Shown: positions 18,140-26,070, numbered from the stretch's first letter. The stretch is DNA of 64,000 bases from Pedobacter schmidteae (GCF_900564155.1 NZ_LS999839.1:2167097-2231096); one strand, 5' to 3'. The notes: generated by a model from the sequence alone, not told the origin. Numbers and translations are program-made.

Positions 18140-18226
18140 GATAAATTTGGGATCTGCCAACCGTGGCGACTTAAAGTTTCTCAGGCCTTACGTTTTCACG
18201 GATTTACAGCAGATCCCAAATCTATC
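18140..18226. repeat. Long inverted repeat upstream of HEPN operon
   Basis: GATAAATTTGGGATCTGC (18140-18157) is repeated inverted at 18209-18226 with one mismatch. A second, inner pair (CCGTG 18161-18165, CACGG 18197-18201) lengthens the stem. It lies about 50 bases before the HEPN-like start, so it would fold in that gene's 5' leader or act as a paired binding site. It could also be a recombination end. Confidence 0.6.
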
Positions 18227-18498
18227 TTAGACATGCAAATATAGCATATATAAGGATAGATTATGGGTTTTCATACTGTCCTGCGAAAAACGGCCTGAGA
18301 TAATCGCCGCAAGACTCTTAAAAAAATATTAGTTTATAAAATCAAATCATTGTTAGATAGTTTTAGTTCAGTATACTATATATATATGTCGATCGACTAA
18401 AAAAGGAACGACTTTTATTTAAAACTGTTAATTCAAATATAATAAAATAAATGATGCATGCATCATTATTCAAGTGTTTTTTTTTCTTTAGTTGCAAA

Positions 18499-18765
18499 AT
18501 GGAAAAAATCTTAACAGATGTTGAGCAATATGTGGTTGATTTTGTACTAAAAACTAGAAAACAAAAGGGATTAAGTCAAAAGAATATAGCCTACATTTTG
18601 GAAGTTAATCCCTCCTTTATTAATGACGTTGAAAATCCCACGAACAGAGCTAAATATAATTTAAATCACATTAACACTCTGTCTGACCACTGGGGCATCT
18701 CTCCACGAGAGTTTTTACCAAGAAAAGCTTTCCCAGTTTTAAAAAATGAATTATCTGACAGTTAG
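18499..18765 (+). CDS. XRE-type helix-turn-helix protein
   Basis: An 88-residue protein when started at MEKILTDVEQ (18499). An upstream ATG at 18451 adds a Phe-rich stretch unlike this family. KTRKQKGLSQKNIAYILEVN forms a Cro/C1-type helix-turn-helix start, followed by PSFINDVENPTNRAKYNLNH. It is probably a DNA-binding regulator of the mobile element. It is divergent from the HEPN operon, with the long inverted repeat between them. Its target is unknown. Confidence 0.7.
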   Translation: MEKILTDVEQYVVDFVLKTRKQKGLSQKNIAYILEVNPSFINDVENPTNRAKYNLNHINTLSDHWGISPREFLPRKAFPVLKNELSDS

Positions 18766-18964
18766 AGTTTCCTTCAAATGAGTTGATACATTCATGTTGA
18801 AAGGATAACAAATGATCAATTTGATTCATGATAGTAACTAGCATTAATTATTTCCATTTTTATCGGGAGCTCAGATAGTGTTAGGTAACGTTAAGCTGAC
18901 GTGTAGGATTATCATACATCGTATTTAGTAAATAGCAGACTTCAATCACTTAATATTTATTTAT

Positions 18965-19591
18965 ATGAGAAAAAATGATGAAGTCATTAGACGTCTATTT
19001 AAACTACTATGCGGTTACAAACAGCAATCTCCAGCTCTACGAGAGTATTTGTCAGATGTTATGCAAGCTGGAATGAAGATTAGACGGACAGTGCTGGTAG
19101 AACACCAAAGTGTGATGAGTAATTCAATTTTTGTATCCGATGGCTATATCGCTATTTATGGATTTGATGCATTTGGGCATCGGCAGGTCCTTAGTATTAT
19201 TGGAAAGGATAGTATTATTGCAAGTAAAAGCTTTATGGAACAGTCCTGCTCTGAATTTGAATATGTTGCTTTGCCTGGTGCATATCTGGCAACAATTAGT
19301 TTCCCGCATTTGACATATATTTTTGAACATTTTGAAGGTACAGAGGAACTAGCCCGGATGATCATTGCTAATAATGCTGAAAGAGAGCAAAAACGGCTTC
19401 ATTCACTCAGACATGATGCAGAAACTGTGATTTTAGAGTTCTATAATGTTTATCCAGAGTTCTTGAAAAGCAATATGATGTTTGATTCGGATCTTGCTTC
19501 ATATTTGCTAATTAGCGAAAAAACGCTTCGTAATGTTCGTATGAAACTCTTTAAGGAAGGTAAACTAACACATAATAAAAGGTCATTATGA
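18965..19591 (+). CDS. Crp/Fnr-family-like regulator
   Basis: A 208-residue protein. Residues of about 30-125 form a cyclic-nucleotide-binding-like beta roll (NSIFVSDGYIAIYGFDAFGH, VLSIIGKDSIIASKSFMEQ), and the C-terminal part (DSDLASYLLISEKTLRNVRM) is a winged-helix reading head. The classical cAMP-contact residues are not evident, so the ligand is unknown. It stands alone between the XRE-like gene and rteC and may control expression of the element. Confidence 0.72.
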   Translation: MRKNDEVIRRLFKLLCGYKQQSPALREYLSDVMQAGMKIRRTVLVEHQSVMSNSIFVSDGYIAIYGFDAFGHRQVLSIIGKDSIIASKSFMEQSCSEFEYVALPGAYLATISFPHLTYIFEHFEGTEELARMIIANNAEREQKRLHSLRHDAETVILEFYNVYPEFLKSNMMFDSDLASYLLISEKTLRNVRMKLFKEGKLTHNKRSL

Positions 19592-19673
19592 AAATATTGT
19601 TGTCATGTCCTTTTTAGGACTTGATGTTTTGAAAAGGTTAATGATCTTGCATTTATTAAAAAAAATTAACGAC

Positions 19674-19832
19674 ATGGAGAAATTTAGAATACAAATTCAG
19701 CAGTTATTATATAGCGGTCAGTGTGGGATAAATTATCAAATATCCGGCATGGTTTTTTACATTTCTGTTTATCATCTTCAAATTTTTGTAGATAAAACCG
19801 AGTTAAATATTATAGCTGGGGTTAATTTTTAA
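19674..19832 (+). CDS. Possible small protein, unknown
   Basis: A 52-residue open frame starting MEKFRIQIQQLLYSGQCGIN. An upstream ATG at 19605 gives a longer but less convincing start. It has mixed hydrophobic composition and no recognised motif. It may be a genuine small accessory gene or a chance frame. Confidence 0.35.
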   Translation: MEKFRIQIQQLLYSGQCGINYQISGMVFYISVYHLQIFVDKTELNIIAGVNF

Positions 19833-20085
19833 ATGTGCAAAATGCATTTTCAGAACAAACTATTCCAATTATAGAACTGGATGAAATCTAAGGCCTGCGG
19901 TAACGTGGGTATTACTTTCTATTTATGGGGCACTAGTCCCTTTCTTTTAGATCATGTATTTGCCTCACGTTGCTCAAGGCAACTAATGCTCTTATAACCG
20001 TTCCAATTCTAATATACCTGTTAATCCTTATCAACTGCTTTGAACTACGAGGTTTTGATCCTTGTAAAGTTCTCATTACCTATTC

Positions 20086-20997
20086 ATGAATAATTTTAAC
20101 CTCTTTAACCTCATTCTAATGTTTTACACTTTTTGCTCTGAATTGTATAATGAAATGGAAACTGCCCTTGATCAGGCCAGGAGTAACATTCAAAAAGAAA
20201 ATGAGAAATATGCAGGAACTCTGAGCTGCATTCATCATTATGTACAGCGATTGGAAGCTTTTGTGTTGGAGTTTGGCTTTGAAAGTCCAACACAAGAAGT
20301 TGAATTTTTTAAGTGTATTTATCCCCGTTTCTATTGCTGGTTTAGCTATTACACTGAACTTTTCTCGATTGACAAATTACTCCCAGCAAATGCAACAGAT
20401 TTGATGCTTCGTGATTATTATCTGGCGGAATACAACTATCAACACCGTTTTTTCAATCAGAATCGCATTTTGTATGACTATTATTTAGAAGGCCATTCTG
20501 ACAGAGACGATAATTATTTTTTAAGGGCGAATTATCAGCCTCTTTTGCCTTTGATGGTTCAGTTTCCAGTTAATCTGCGTTTTTTAACCAATGCAAGTTA
20601 TGCCTTTTCCAGATTTATGGCCTTTGAGCGTTTGCAGGAATACGTTGGGCGTAAACTCAGATTGCTTTACCGCAACCCGAATAGTACTTATGTGGAGGCT
20701 TTGCTCAAAGGCATTAAACGTAAATGGACTGGAGACAAAATCGAGTTGGTGGAGATCGCCTACGGCATTTATTACACCAGACGAATGAATGAAGGCAAAG
20801 CTGAAGTACGAGATATTGTCGAGTGGCTGGAAGATTCTTTAGGTGTGGATTTGAGTGATGCTTATCGTATGTTTGCGGATTTACAGCGGCGTAAAGCCAG
20901 CAGTTATACGAAATACCTGGAGGAAATGATAGCTGCTATCCATACGCATATCGAAGAAAAGAACCGCTTTAAAGTCATTAAACGTAATGCTAAGTAA
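20086..20997 (+). CDS. rteC: RteC-family conjugation regulator
   Basis: A protein of up to 303 residues. The C-terminal half carries the RteC signature region: KRKWTGDKIELVEIAYGIYY, TRRMNEGKAEVRDIVEWLED and KASSYTKYLEEMIAAI. In CTnDOT, RteC activates the excision operon as part of the tetracycline-responsive cascade. No RteA/RteB sensor-regulator pair lies nearby, so control must differ here. The start may be the internal MFYTFCSEL (residue 12) or METALDQ (residue 24). It precedes a structured intergenic region and the primase-like genes of the element. Confidence 0.85.
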   Translation: MNNFNLFNLILMFYTFCSELYNEMETALDQARSNIQKENEKYAGTLSCIHHYVQRLEAFVLEFGFESPTQEVEFFKCIYPRFYCWFSYYTELFSIDKLLPANATDLMLRDYYLAEYNYQHRFFNQNRILYDYYLEGHSDRDDNYFLRANYQPLLPLMVQFPVNLRFLTNASYAFSRFMAFERLQEYVGRKLRLLYRNPNSTYVEALLKGIKRKWTGDKIELVEIAYGIYYTRRMNEGKAEVRDIVEWLEDSLGVDLSDAYRMFADLQRRKASSYTKYLEEMIAAIHTHIEEKNRFKVIKRNAK

Positions 20998-21000
20998 ATA

Positions 21001-21305
21001 AATCGTACCACATTTTTGAAAATGGGGAACATGGTGAATTTTATCTCTACAACTTTGACCTTGTTAACTAGCAAGGTCTTTGACATCATGGAACTAAGCG
21101 TTTCCGGCTTGAACCGCCGGGAATTGTAGTGCAGCTGTTTTTCGCTCAATTGTATTGTTACAAAGGGCTGAATGCAGTGATCCACAGGCAGTCCGTTTGG
21201 GCAAAGGAGGTAGATCCTTACGCAGGTAATTCCATTTTTGATATCCTTTTCCCATGATTGCGTTTTCAAGGGGATCGGTCGGAGAGAGGGGCTTTTTAGC
21301 CCCTT
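21001..21305. other. Structured intergenic region, possible small RNA
   Basis: About 300 bases after rteC without a credible gene. It contains a 7-bp hairpin (GACCTTG 21057-21063 with CAAGGTC 21072-21078), a second (CCGGC 21104-21108 with GCCGG 21116-21120), and a strong terminator-like hairpin at its end. That layout would fit a regulatory RNA or an attenuating leader for the primase-like genes. Confidence 0.35.
21287..21304 (+). terminator. GC-rich hairpin upstream of first TOPRIM gene
   Basis: AGGGGCT (21287-21293) pairs with AGCCCCT (21298-21304) around a TTTT loop and is followed by TTTC. It may end rteC transcription or an intergenic RNA. Confidence 0.55.
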
Positions 21306-21338
21306 TCGCATTTCTACTAAGAGTAAAACCTATTCCTT

Positions 21339-22019
21339 ATGTCGATAATTCATCACGATACTTTTTTAAAAATGGGCGGAAACCCCGATGACGCTGCTGC
21401 TGTTCGCTGGCTTCGGCCCCGTCTCATTCGGGAGCCTGATTTTGTAATAGACCGGATTTTACCCGCAGGTACAACCAGGGTGCTGACGCGCTATTTAAAG
21501 CAGCTGGGGCTGTGGCCTGGGGTCAAAGATCTGCTTAGTGAGGTACATTATCGGAGATCTGGTGAGGCCTGTTCGGGAACCTACTCTGCACTTGGATGGG
21601 AAAATGAAGCCGGTGGCTGGGTGATCCAAAATGCGAGATGGAGAGGGCTCTTGGGGCAGAAAGCTATAACAGTAATTAATGGGAGCCCGCTGAGAGTAGC
21701 AGTATTTGAATCTTATTTTGATTTTTTAAAATGGCACTTGGTGTTTAAAGCTCCAGATCATACAATCATTGTGCTGAACTCTTCTGATTACTTGGAAGCA
21801 GGCATTTTTTTGTGCCGTTATTTCAGAAAAGCGGAATTGTTTTTCAGTAATGATCGTTTCTGGAAGCGCATCCAACTCAGATATGGGGACATCATTGATC
21901 GGTCGGTCACTTCCGCTCCGCTCAATGAGGGCTATCGCCACTTTATTGATTTTCATTCCAAAACCTTTTGTAAACCTACAGCTTATGAACCACTATATAG
22001 ATGCCAACGCACTTCGTGA
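21339..22019 (+). CDS. Degenerate TOPRIM-domain paralogue of the adjacent primase
   Basis: A 226-residue protein. Its middle aligns by eye with the C-terminal half of the next gene: ALGWENEAGGWVIQNARWRG against IGWQNEYLGWEIRTALDWKH, and VAVFESYFDFLKW against LILFEGMMDYLSH. The acidic TOPRIM motif FDNDDAGRKA of the neighbour is replaced here by FFSNDRFWKR, losing the DxD metal site, and the N-terminal CHC2-like part is missing. It overlaps the next gene by 35 bases, so it is co-translated. It may be an inactive or regulatory subunit rather than a working primase. Confidence 0.65.
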   Translation: MSIIHHDTFLKMGGNPDDAAAVRWLRPRLIREPDFVIDRILPAGTTRVLTRYLKQLGLWPGVKDLLSEVHYRRSGEACSGTYSALGWENEAGGWVIQNARWRGLLGQKAITVINGSPLRVAVFESYFDFLKWHLVFKAPDHTIIVLNSSDYLEAGIFLCRYFRKAELFFSNDRFWKRIQLRYGDIIDRSVTSAPLNEGYRHFIDFHSKTFCKPTAYEPLYRCQRTS

Positions 22020-22947
22020 GCAGGTGAGTTTGCCTGAGCTGCTCCGTCGGCTGGGCTATCAGCCTGTCAGTAAATCGGGTGGGGAACTGAAATACCATAG
22101 CCCATTGCGCAATGGAGACCGAACACCGTCGTTTATGGTCAGGGAAACTACCAATGAATGGTATGATTTCGGCCTTCCAGGAGGAGGCGATCTGATCACT
22201 TTTGGGAAATTGTTCTGGCCAGTACTAAGCTTTTATCAAATGCTCAATAAAATTCGGGAAGTCTGTGATCTGCCTGAACACAAATTGCAATTTGCCGAAG
22301 AAAAGAATCGCGAGCCGCGACCAAGAAAAGCTGAAAAGATACAGACTCATGAACTTTACTGCACCAAACCATTGGGCAGTAACCCGCTACTGGAAGATTA
22401 CCTGAAATCCCGTAGGATTTGGGAAGCCGCTCAGGGTAAACTTTCTGAGGTCTATCTACGTTGCATACATGGTCCGCGAATCGGTAAAAAACTTTTTGGG
22501 ATAGGTTGGCAGAATGAATACCTAGGCTGGGAAATAAGAACTGCACTCGATTGGAAACATTGCCTAGGGCAAAAAGGTCTGACCATATTTAAAGGAGATC
22601 CAGGCCGGCTAATACTTTTTGAAGGCATGATGGATTACCTCAGTCACCTGACCAGGAATCCGGGAGAAGAAGCAACTGTTATTATATTGAACAGCATTGC
22701 AATGATCGGTCAAACTATCAAAGCTGCGGCTGATTTTAAAGAGGTAACCTGCTTTTTTGACAATGACGATGCGGGGAGGAAAGCTACCGCTTCATTTATC
22801 ACCACCTTTCCGATGGCGCTGGACGGATCCTCCATTTACCAGGGTTATGAAGACTATAATGCCATGCTGATGGCTGATCCTGTGCGGAAAATGCCCTGGG
22901 AGGAAGAAGGAATCTTTGGCAAAGTCATGCAGAGCTACCGTCGTTAA
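21985..22947 (+). CDS. CHC2/TOPRIM-type DNA primase of the ICE
   Basis: A 320-residue protein. I use the ATG at 21985 (MNHYIDANALREQV) because the N-terminus then matches element primases. Residues of about 25-70 form a CHC2-like region (YHSPLRNGDRTPSFMVRE, WYDFGLPGGGDLITFGK) in which the zinc cysteines are absent, as in many Bacteroidota element primases. The TOPRIM part has LFEGMMDYL and FFDNDDAGRKA, the Glu and DxD metal ligands. It probably primes the complementary strand after transfer. It overlaps the degenerate paralogue upstream and is followed by the putative oriT region. Confidence 0.8.
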   Translation: MNHYIDANALREQVSLPELLRRLGYQPVSKSGGELKYHSPLRNGDRTPSFMVRETTNEWYDFGLPGGGDLITFGKLFWPVLSFYQMLNKIREVCDLPEHKLQFAEEKNREPRPRKAEKIQTHELYCTKPLGSNPLLEDYLKSRRIWEAAQGKLSEVYLRCIHGPRIGKKLFGIGWQNEYLGWEIRTALDWKHCLGQKGLTIFKGDPGRLILFEGMMDYLSHLTRNPGEEATVIILNSIAMIGQTIKAAADFKEVTCFFDNDDAGRKATASFITTFPMALDGSSIYQGYEDYNAMLMADPVRKMPWEEEGIFGKVMQSYRR

Positions 22948-23200
22948 TAATCGGCTATTAGGCGCCTATCCATTGGCTTACTAAGGGCTGAGCCGATTGG
23001 CAGTTGAGAGAAATGGCAAGCCAATTTGCTAATGGTTTGGCTGGCCAATTGTATAGTCAGTTGGCTGTTAAGTGGAATAGTCCTTTAGTTAGCTAATTGT
23101 CTATCAGCTGATTTGCCAAGCAACCCATTAGCTAACCTGCCCATTACTTAGCTGGCCCAGTGTTGAACGGATTAGCTGATCGGCGGCGATGAAATCCCGT
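22948..23200. repeat. TTGGC/TTAGC-rich repeat tract
   Basis: Roughly 240 bases without a gene contain about a dozen copies of TTGGC or TTAGC in both orientations (for example TTTGGCTGGCCAATT, CATTAGCTAACC, TTAGTTAGCTAATT). The spacing is irregular. The tract lies just before the hairpin cluster and the mobilisation genes, where arrays of protein-binding sites for the relaxosome are usual. The role is inferred. Confidence 0.5.
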
Positions 23201-23212
23201 TGTTTTGTTTTC

Positions 23213-23325
23213 GGCAAGTTGTGTTTTCGGGTACCCGAAAACTAACTTGCCTTTACCCGCCTCCACCCCCTGTTCGGGGAGAGGCCTGGGTAAAGGAGTG
23301 AAAACCCCGCGCAACTTGGGGTTTT
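23213..23325. other. oriT: Candidate origin of transfer (oriT): nested inverted repeats
   Basis: Three consecutive hairpins stand directly upstream of the mobC-like and relaxase genes. The first is GGCAAGTT (23213-23220) with AACTTGCC (23244-23251) around the perfect 20-bp palindrome at 23223-23242. The second is CCTTTACCC (23250-23258) with GGGTAAAGG (23288-23296), with inner GCCTC/GAGGC pairing. The third is AAAACCCC (23301-23308) with GGGGTTTT (23318-23325). Position and structure fit an oriT; the nick site is not identified. Confidence 0.6.
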
Positions 23326-23356
23326 CTTGCACACGCCTATGCCCCTCATATTACCT

Positions 23357-23767
23357 ATGGAAAAAACTGAAAAGAAAATAGGTCGGCCTGCTATGGCTAC
23401 GGGTAAAAGGGAATTTTTGCTCAAGGCAAAGCTGACCGCTGAAGAGAATAAACAGGTAATGAACTTGACTAAACAATTGGGAATATCCCGTTCTGAACTG
23501 ATCAAATCCAGGCTGCTGGCTGACCATAAGCAGGTACTTGTACACGCCGGTGGACTTTTGGTTTTGCTAGACCAGATCGGCACTGAGCTCGGACGAAGTG
23601 GCAACAACATCAACCAGTTGGCGCGCCATGCCAATATCCTCAGCAAACGAGGTATGCTGGATGGGGACATCGTTGCGGACTTTAACGCACTTTTCTCGCT
23701 GTATCTGGCGCATCACATGGAAATCCAGAAGTTGATGCGGCAATTGATCTGTTTAATGAAAGGCTGA
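23357..23767 (+). CDS. MobC-like relaxosome accessory protein
   Basis: A 136-residue protein with the start taken at MEKTEKKIGRPAM (23357). A ribbon-helix-helix-like region (LTAEENKQVMNLTKQLGISR) is followed by the conserved IGTELGRSGNNINQLARHAN of MobC/BfmB-type mobilisation proteins. It binds oriT and helps the relaxase open the strands. It starts about 30 bases after the hairpin cluster and ends four bases before the relaxase gene. Confidence 0.85.
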   Translation: MEKTEKKIGRPAMATGKREFLLKAKLTAEENKQVMNLTKQLGISRSELIKSRLLADHKQVLVHAGGLLVLLDQIGTELGRSGNNINQLARHANILSKRGMLDGDIVADFNALFSLYLAHHMEIQKLMRQLICLMKG

Positions 23768-23771
23768 TTTT

Positions 23772-24989
23772 ATGATTGTTAAATTCCTTCGCAAGTCTGA
23801 AACCTTTAAAGGGGTCAATTATAATTCGCGCAAGGTGGATAAGGACAAAGGCGAACTTATGCTTGTGTCGGGTTTCGGGGCTTTGCAGGGCATGGACTAC
23901 TTACGCCCTTCGGATTATATCAATTATCTCGAGGCTGTATCCGCTAAAAGTTCCAGAATACAATTTCCGCAGTTACACGTGGCAATATCCTGCAAAGGAG
24001 ATTCTCACACCAAACATGAGTTAACTAATATTGCCAAACAATGGATGAAAGGCATGGGATACGGAGAGCACCCCTACATTGTGGTATTCCATAACGATAC
24101 CGATAATGCGCATGTGCACATTGTTTCAACGCGGATAGACCGATCCGGAAAAAAAGTCAGGGATTCTTATGAGCACCGTAAGGCTTACCAGGTACTGAAC
24201 AGGATTATGGGGGAGGATACCAGGGAGCAGTTGTCAAATTCCCTGGCTGAAGCATTGGCTTACCGGTTTTCTACAAGGCCTCAATTTGCGATGCTGCTGG
24301 AAGCAAAAGGGTATCAGCTCAGTTTGAAAGGTCGCAATTATGAGCTTTATAAGTTTGGTGCATTACAGGGGACAGTTCCACTTGCTACAGTAGAGGCGCG
24401 TATGTCGGTATACCAGAGGGATAAGAAGAGAATAACGCAGTTGCGGGCAATCCTGGAAAAATACCGGTTACTGCATTCCGGAGAGGTATTCCCGGTTTCT
24501 TTGCCATTGCCAGGCGGTCGTGCCGGGCCAGCTTACGCTTACTCCTCTAAACTCGCTGAAGTTTTGCAAAAAAAGTTTGGGGTACAAATTCTTTATCATG
24601 GCGCTCCGGGCAAGCCTCCATATGGTTTCTCTGTTCTTGATCATTCTGAAAAGATGGTTTTGAAGGGGAAAGAACTGATGGATATCCGAGAATTACTTAT
24701 ACCTAAAGTAGACTTGGAAATTCAAAACTATCCAACTGATACACTTGATATGGAAGCCCTGAAAGTTTCCATACCGGATGCGGCGCCAGATGATTATAAG
24801 TTAGTTATTGCCGGTGTACATACTGGTGAAAACTATACTCCAGAGCGGGATGTGACCTCTGAAAAAGAAGATTTCCACCTTTCAGCAATAAAAGGTTTCA
24901 GCCTGGATATTGCCGATGATGTGGATGATGAGCAAATTCTTGGGCCTACACGTAGGCGTAAACGCAAAGCCCGCACCAATACCCGATAA
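23772..24989 (+). CDS. Relaxase (MobA/VirD2-like mobilisation nuclease)
   Basis: A 405-residue protein. The N-terminal 200 residues form the relaxase domain: an early Tyr in GVNYNSRKV, HVAISCKGDSHT, and the three-His metal motif NAHVHIVSTRID near residues 112-123. The C-terminal half is variable and ends Arg/Lys-rich. It nicks oriT, stays covalently bound to the 5' end and is exported with the strand. It belongs to the Bacteroidota MobB/BmgA-like relaxase group. It is coupled to the MobC-like gene and followed by parA. Confidence 0.92.
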   Translation: MIVKFLRKSETFKGVNYNSRKVDKDKGELMLVSGFGALQGMDYLRPSDYINYLEAVSAKSSRIQFPQLHVAISCKGDSHTKHELTNIAKQWMKGMGYGEHPYIVVFHNDTDNAHVHIVSTRIDRSGKKVRDSYEHRKAYQVLNRIMGEDTREQLSNSLAEALAYRFSTRPQFAMLLEAKGYQLSLKGRNYELYKFGALQGTVPLATVEARMSVYQRDKKRITQLRAILEKYRLLHSGEVFPVSLPLPGGRAGPAYAYSSKLAEVLQKKFGVQILYHGAPGKPPYGFSVLDHSEKMVLKGKELMDIRELLIPKVDLEIQNYPTDTLDMEALKVSIPDAAPDDYKLVIAGVHTGENYTPERDVTSEKEDFHLSAIKGFSLDIADDVDDEQILGPTRRRKRKARTNTR

Positions 24990-25015
24990 TTTTTTATACA
25001 ATTTAATTGCTTATT

Positions 25016-25651
25016 ATGGTCATTCTGATTGGCAACCAAAAAGGTGGAGCCGGAAAAAGTACGCTGACGCTATTGTTGGCGAATTACCTCAGTCTGGTAC
25101 GCAAACAACGATTAACCGTACTGGATATGGATTATCAGCAAAGTATCGTCACCAAGTATGAAAAAGCTAAGGTGCTGGAGAATCCGGAAACTTACGAGGT
25201 GATCCCCTGCGACCTGAAACATTTTCCAATTCTGTTGGAGGCGATCAAACGGAAGGTAGGTGAATTGCTGTTGATTGATCTTCCCGGAAAGATGGATGAT
25301 GATGGGCTGATCCCGGTTTTTCTATCGGCTGATCTAATTCTGTGCCCATTTAATTACGATGAGTTCTCTGTAGACTCTACCTTACTTTTCGCGATGGTCA
25401 CCCAGCGCATTAATAACCATGCACCGCTGCTGTTTATACCCAACCGCATTAAAACAACAGTACGTTATGAAACCAGGGAGCAGGTAGATCAGGTACTTAC
25501 CCGGTTTGGAAAAGTCTGTCCCAGTATTGCCGACCGGGTGGATTTCCAGCGGATAAGCACCTTTGAGACACCAGCGATTATACTGCCAGTGGTTTTGCCT
25601 CTTTTAGAGCTGTTGTACGAAAGCTACATTGTTAAAGGAGTTTCCCTATGA
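25016..25651 (+). CDS. ParA/MinD-like ATPase of the ICE (TraA-like)
   Basis: A 211-residue protein with the start at ATG 25016, directly giving MVILIGNQKGGAGKST; the TTG at 25007 adds nothing. The deviant Walker A GNQKGGAGKST (residues 6-16), the Walker A' LTVLDMDYQQS and Walker B-like LLLIDLPGK define the ParA fold. In CTnDOT-type elements the matching position is held by TraA. It may position the element or take part in transfer. Its stop overlaps the start of the next gene by four bases. Confidence 0.85.
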   Translation: MVILIGNQKGGAGKSTLTLLLANYLSLVRKQRLTVLDMDYQQSIVTKYEKAKVLENPETYEVIPCDLKHFPILLEAIKRKVGELLLIDLPGKMDDDGLIPVFLSADLILCPFNYDEFSVDSTLLFAMVTQRINNHAPLLFIPNRIKTTVRYETREQVDQVLTRFGKVCPSIADRVDFQRISTFETPAIILPVVLPLLELLYESYIVKGVSL

Positions 25652-26070
25652 GCGAACAGATCAAAAGTCTGGCGGATGAGATTCGTGAAAAACTGCGTGG
25701 CGAGCAAGTTCCTGCTCAGGGAGGTTTGGATACTAAAGGAGAATTAGCGCCAAAAGAAAATACACCTCTAGTTAAGGTAACTGTGGATCCTCTTGCTTCC
25801 CTATCCGGGCAGACATCTTCTCCAGCCCCAGCTTATACCGAAGCACAGGTCGCTAAATTCTTTCAGCAACTGGAGGCTTTTCCTTATCATGGAGAGCAAA
25901 AGAGCATGATCCGAGTTGATGCTCGGACAATGAAGCTCTTGCGGCACCTAAAGCTGGTGCGAGGCATAGAGATGAACAAAGTAATCGTATTTGCACTACA
26001 CCAATTGCTGGCCAGGCATTCCTGGCTGGTCAGCTACATTCAAGATTCACTTAAAGACCCTGATTTATGA
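25648..26070 (+). CDS. TraB-position small protein, unknown
   Basis: A 140-residue cytoplasmic protein with a Pro-rich, disordered-looking N-terminal half. The C-terminal half, IRVDARTMKLLRHLKLVRGI and EMNKVIVFALHQLLAR, resembles a ribbon-helix-helix or DUF3408-type DNA-binding end. It is co-translated with parA and the next gene (four-base overlaps at both ends). The position matches TraB of CTnDOT-like elements. It may be the DNA-binding partner of the ParA. Confidence 0.7.
   Translation: MSEQIKSLADEIREKLRGEQVPAQGGLDTKGELAPKENTPLVKVTVDPLASLSGQTSSPAPAYTEAQVAKFFQQLEAFPYHGEQKSMIRVDARTMKLLRHLKLVRGIEMNKVIVFALHQLLARHSWLVSYIQDSLKDPDL

Noticed and set aside
18048..18230. 60-codon plus-strand frame near the HEPN start
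   Set aside because: It lies across the HEPN gene start and the inverted repeat and has no coding character.
18388..18397. GTCGATCGAC palindrome as the XRE operator
   Set aside because: A 10-bp palindrome occurring once near a divergent promoter is too weak to assign.
20904..21311. 135-codon minus-strand frame after rteC
   Set aside because: It is antisense to the rteC end and the hairpin region; the translation looks random.
22948..23200. TTGGC/TTAGC tract as a CRISPR array
   Set aside because: The repeats are 5-8 bases, irregular and in both orientations; there are no spacers of constant length and no cas genes.
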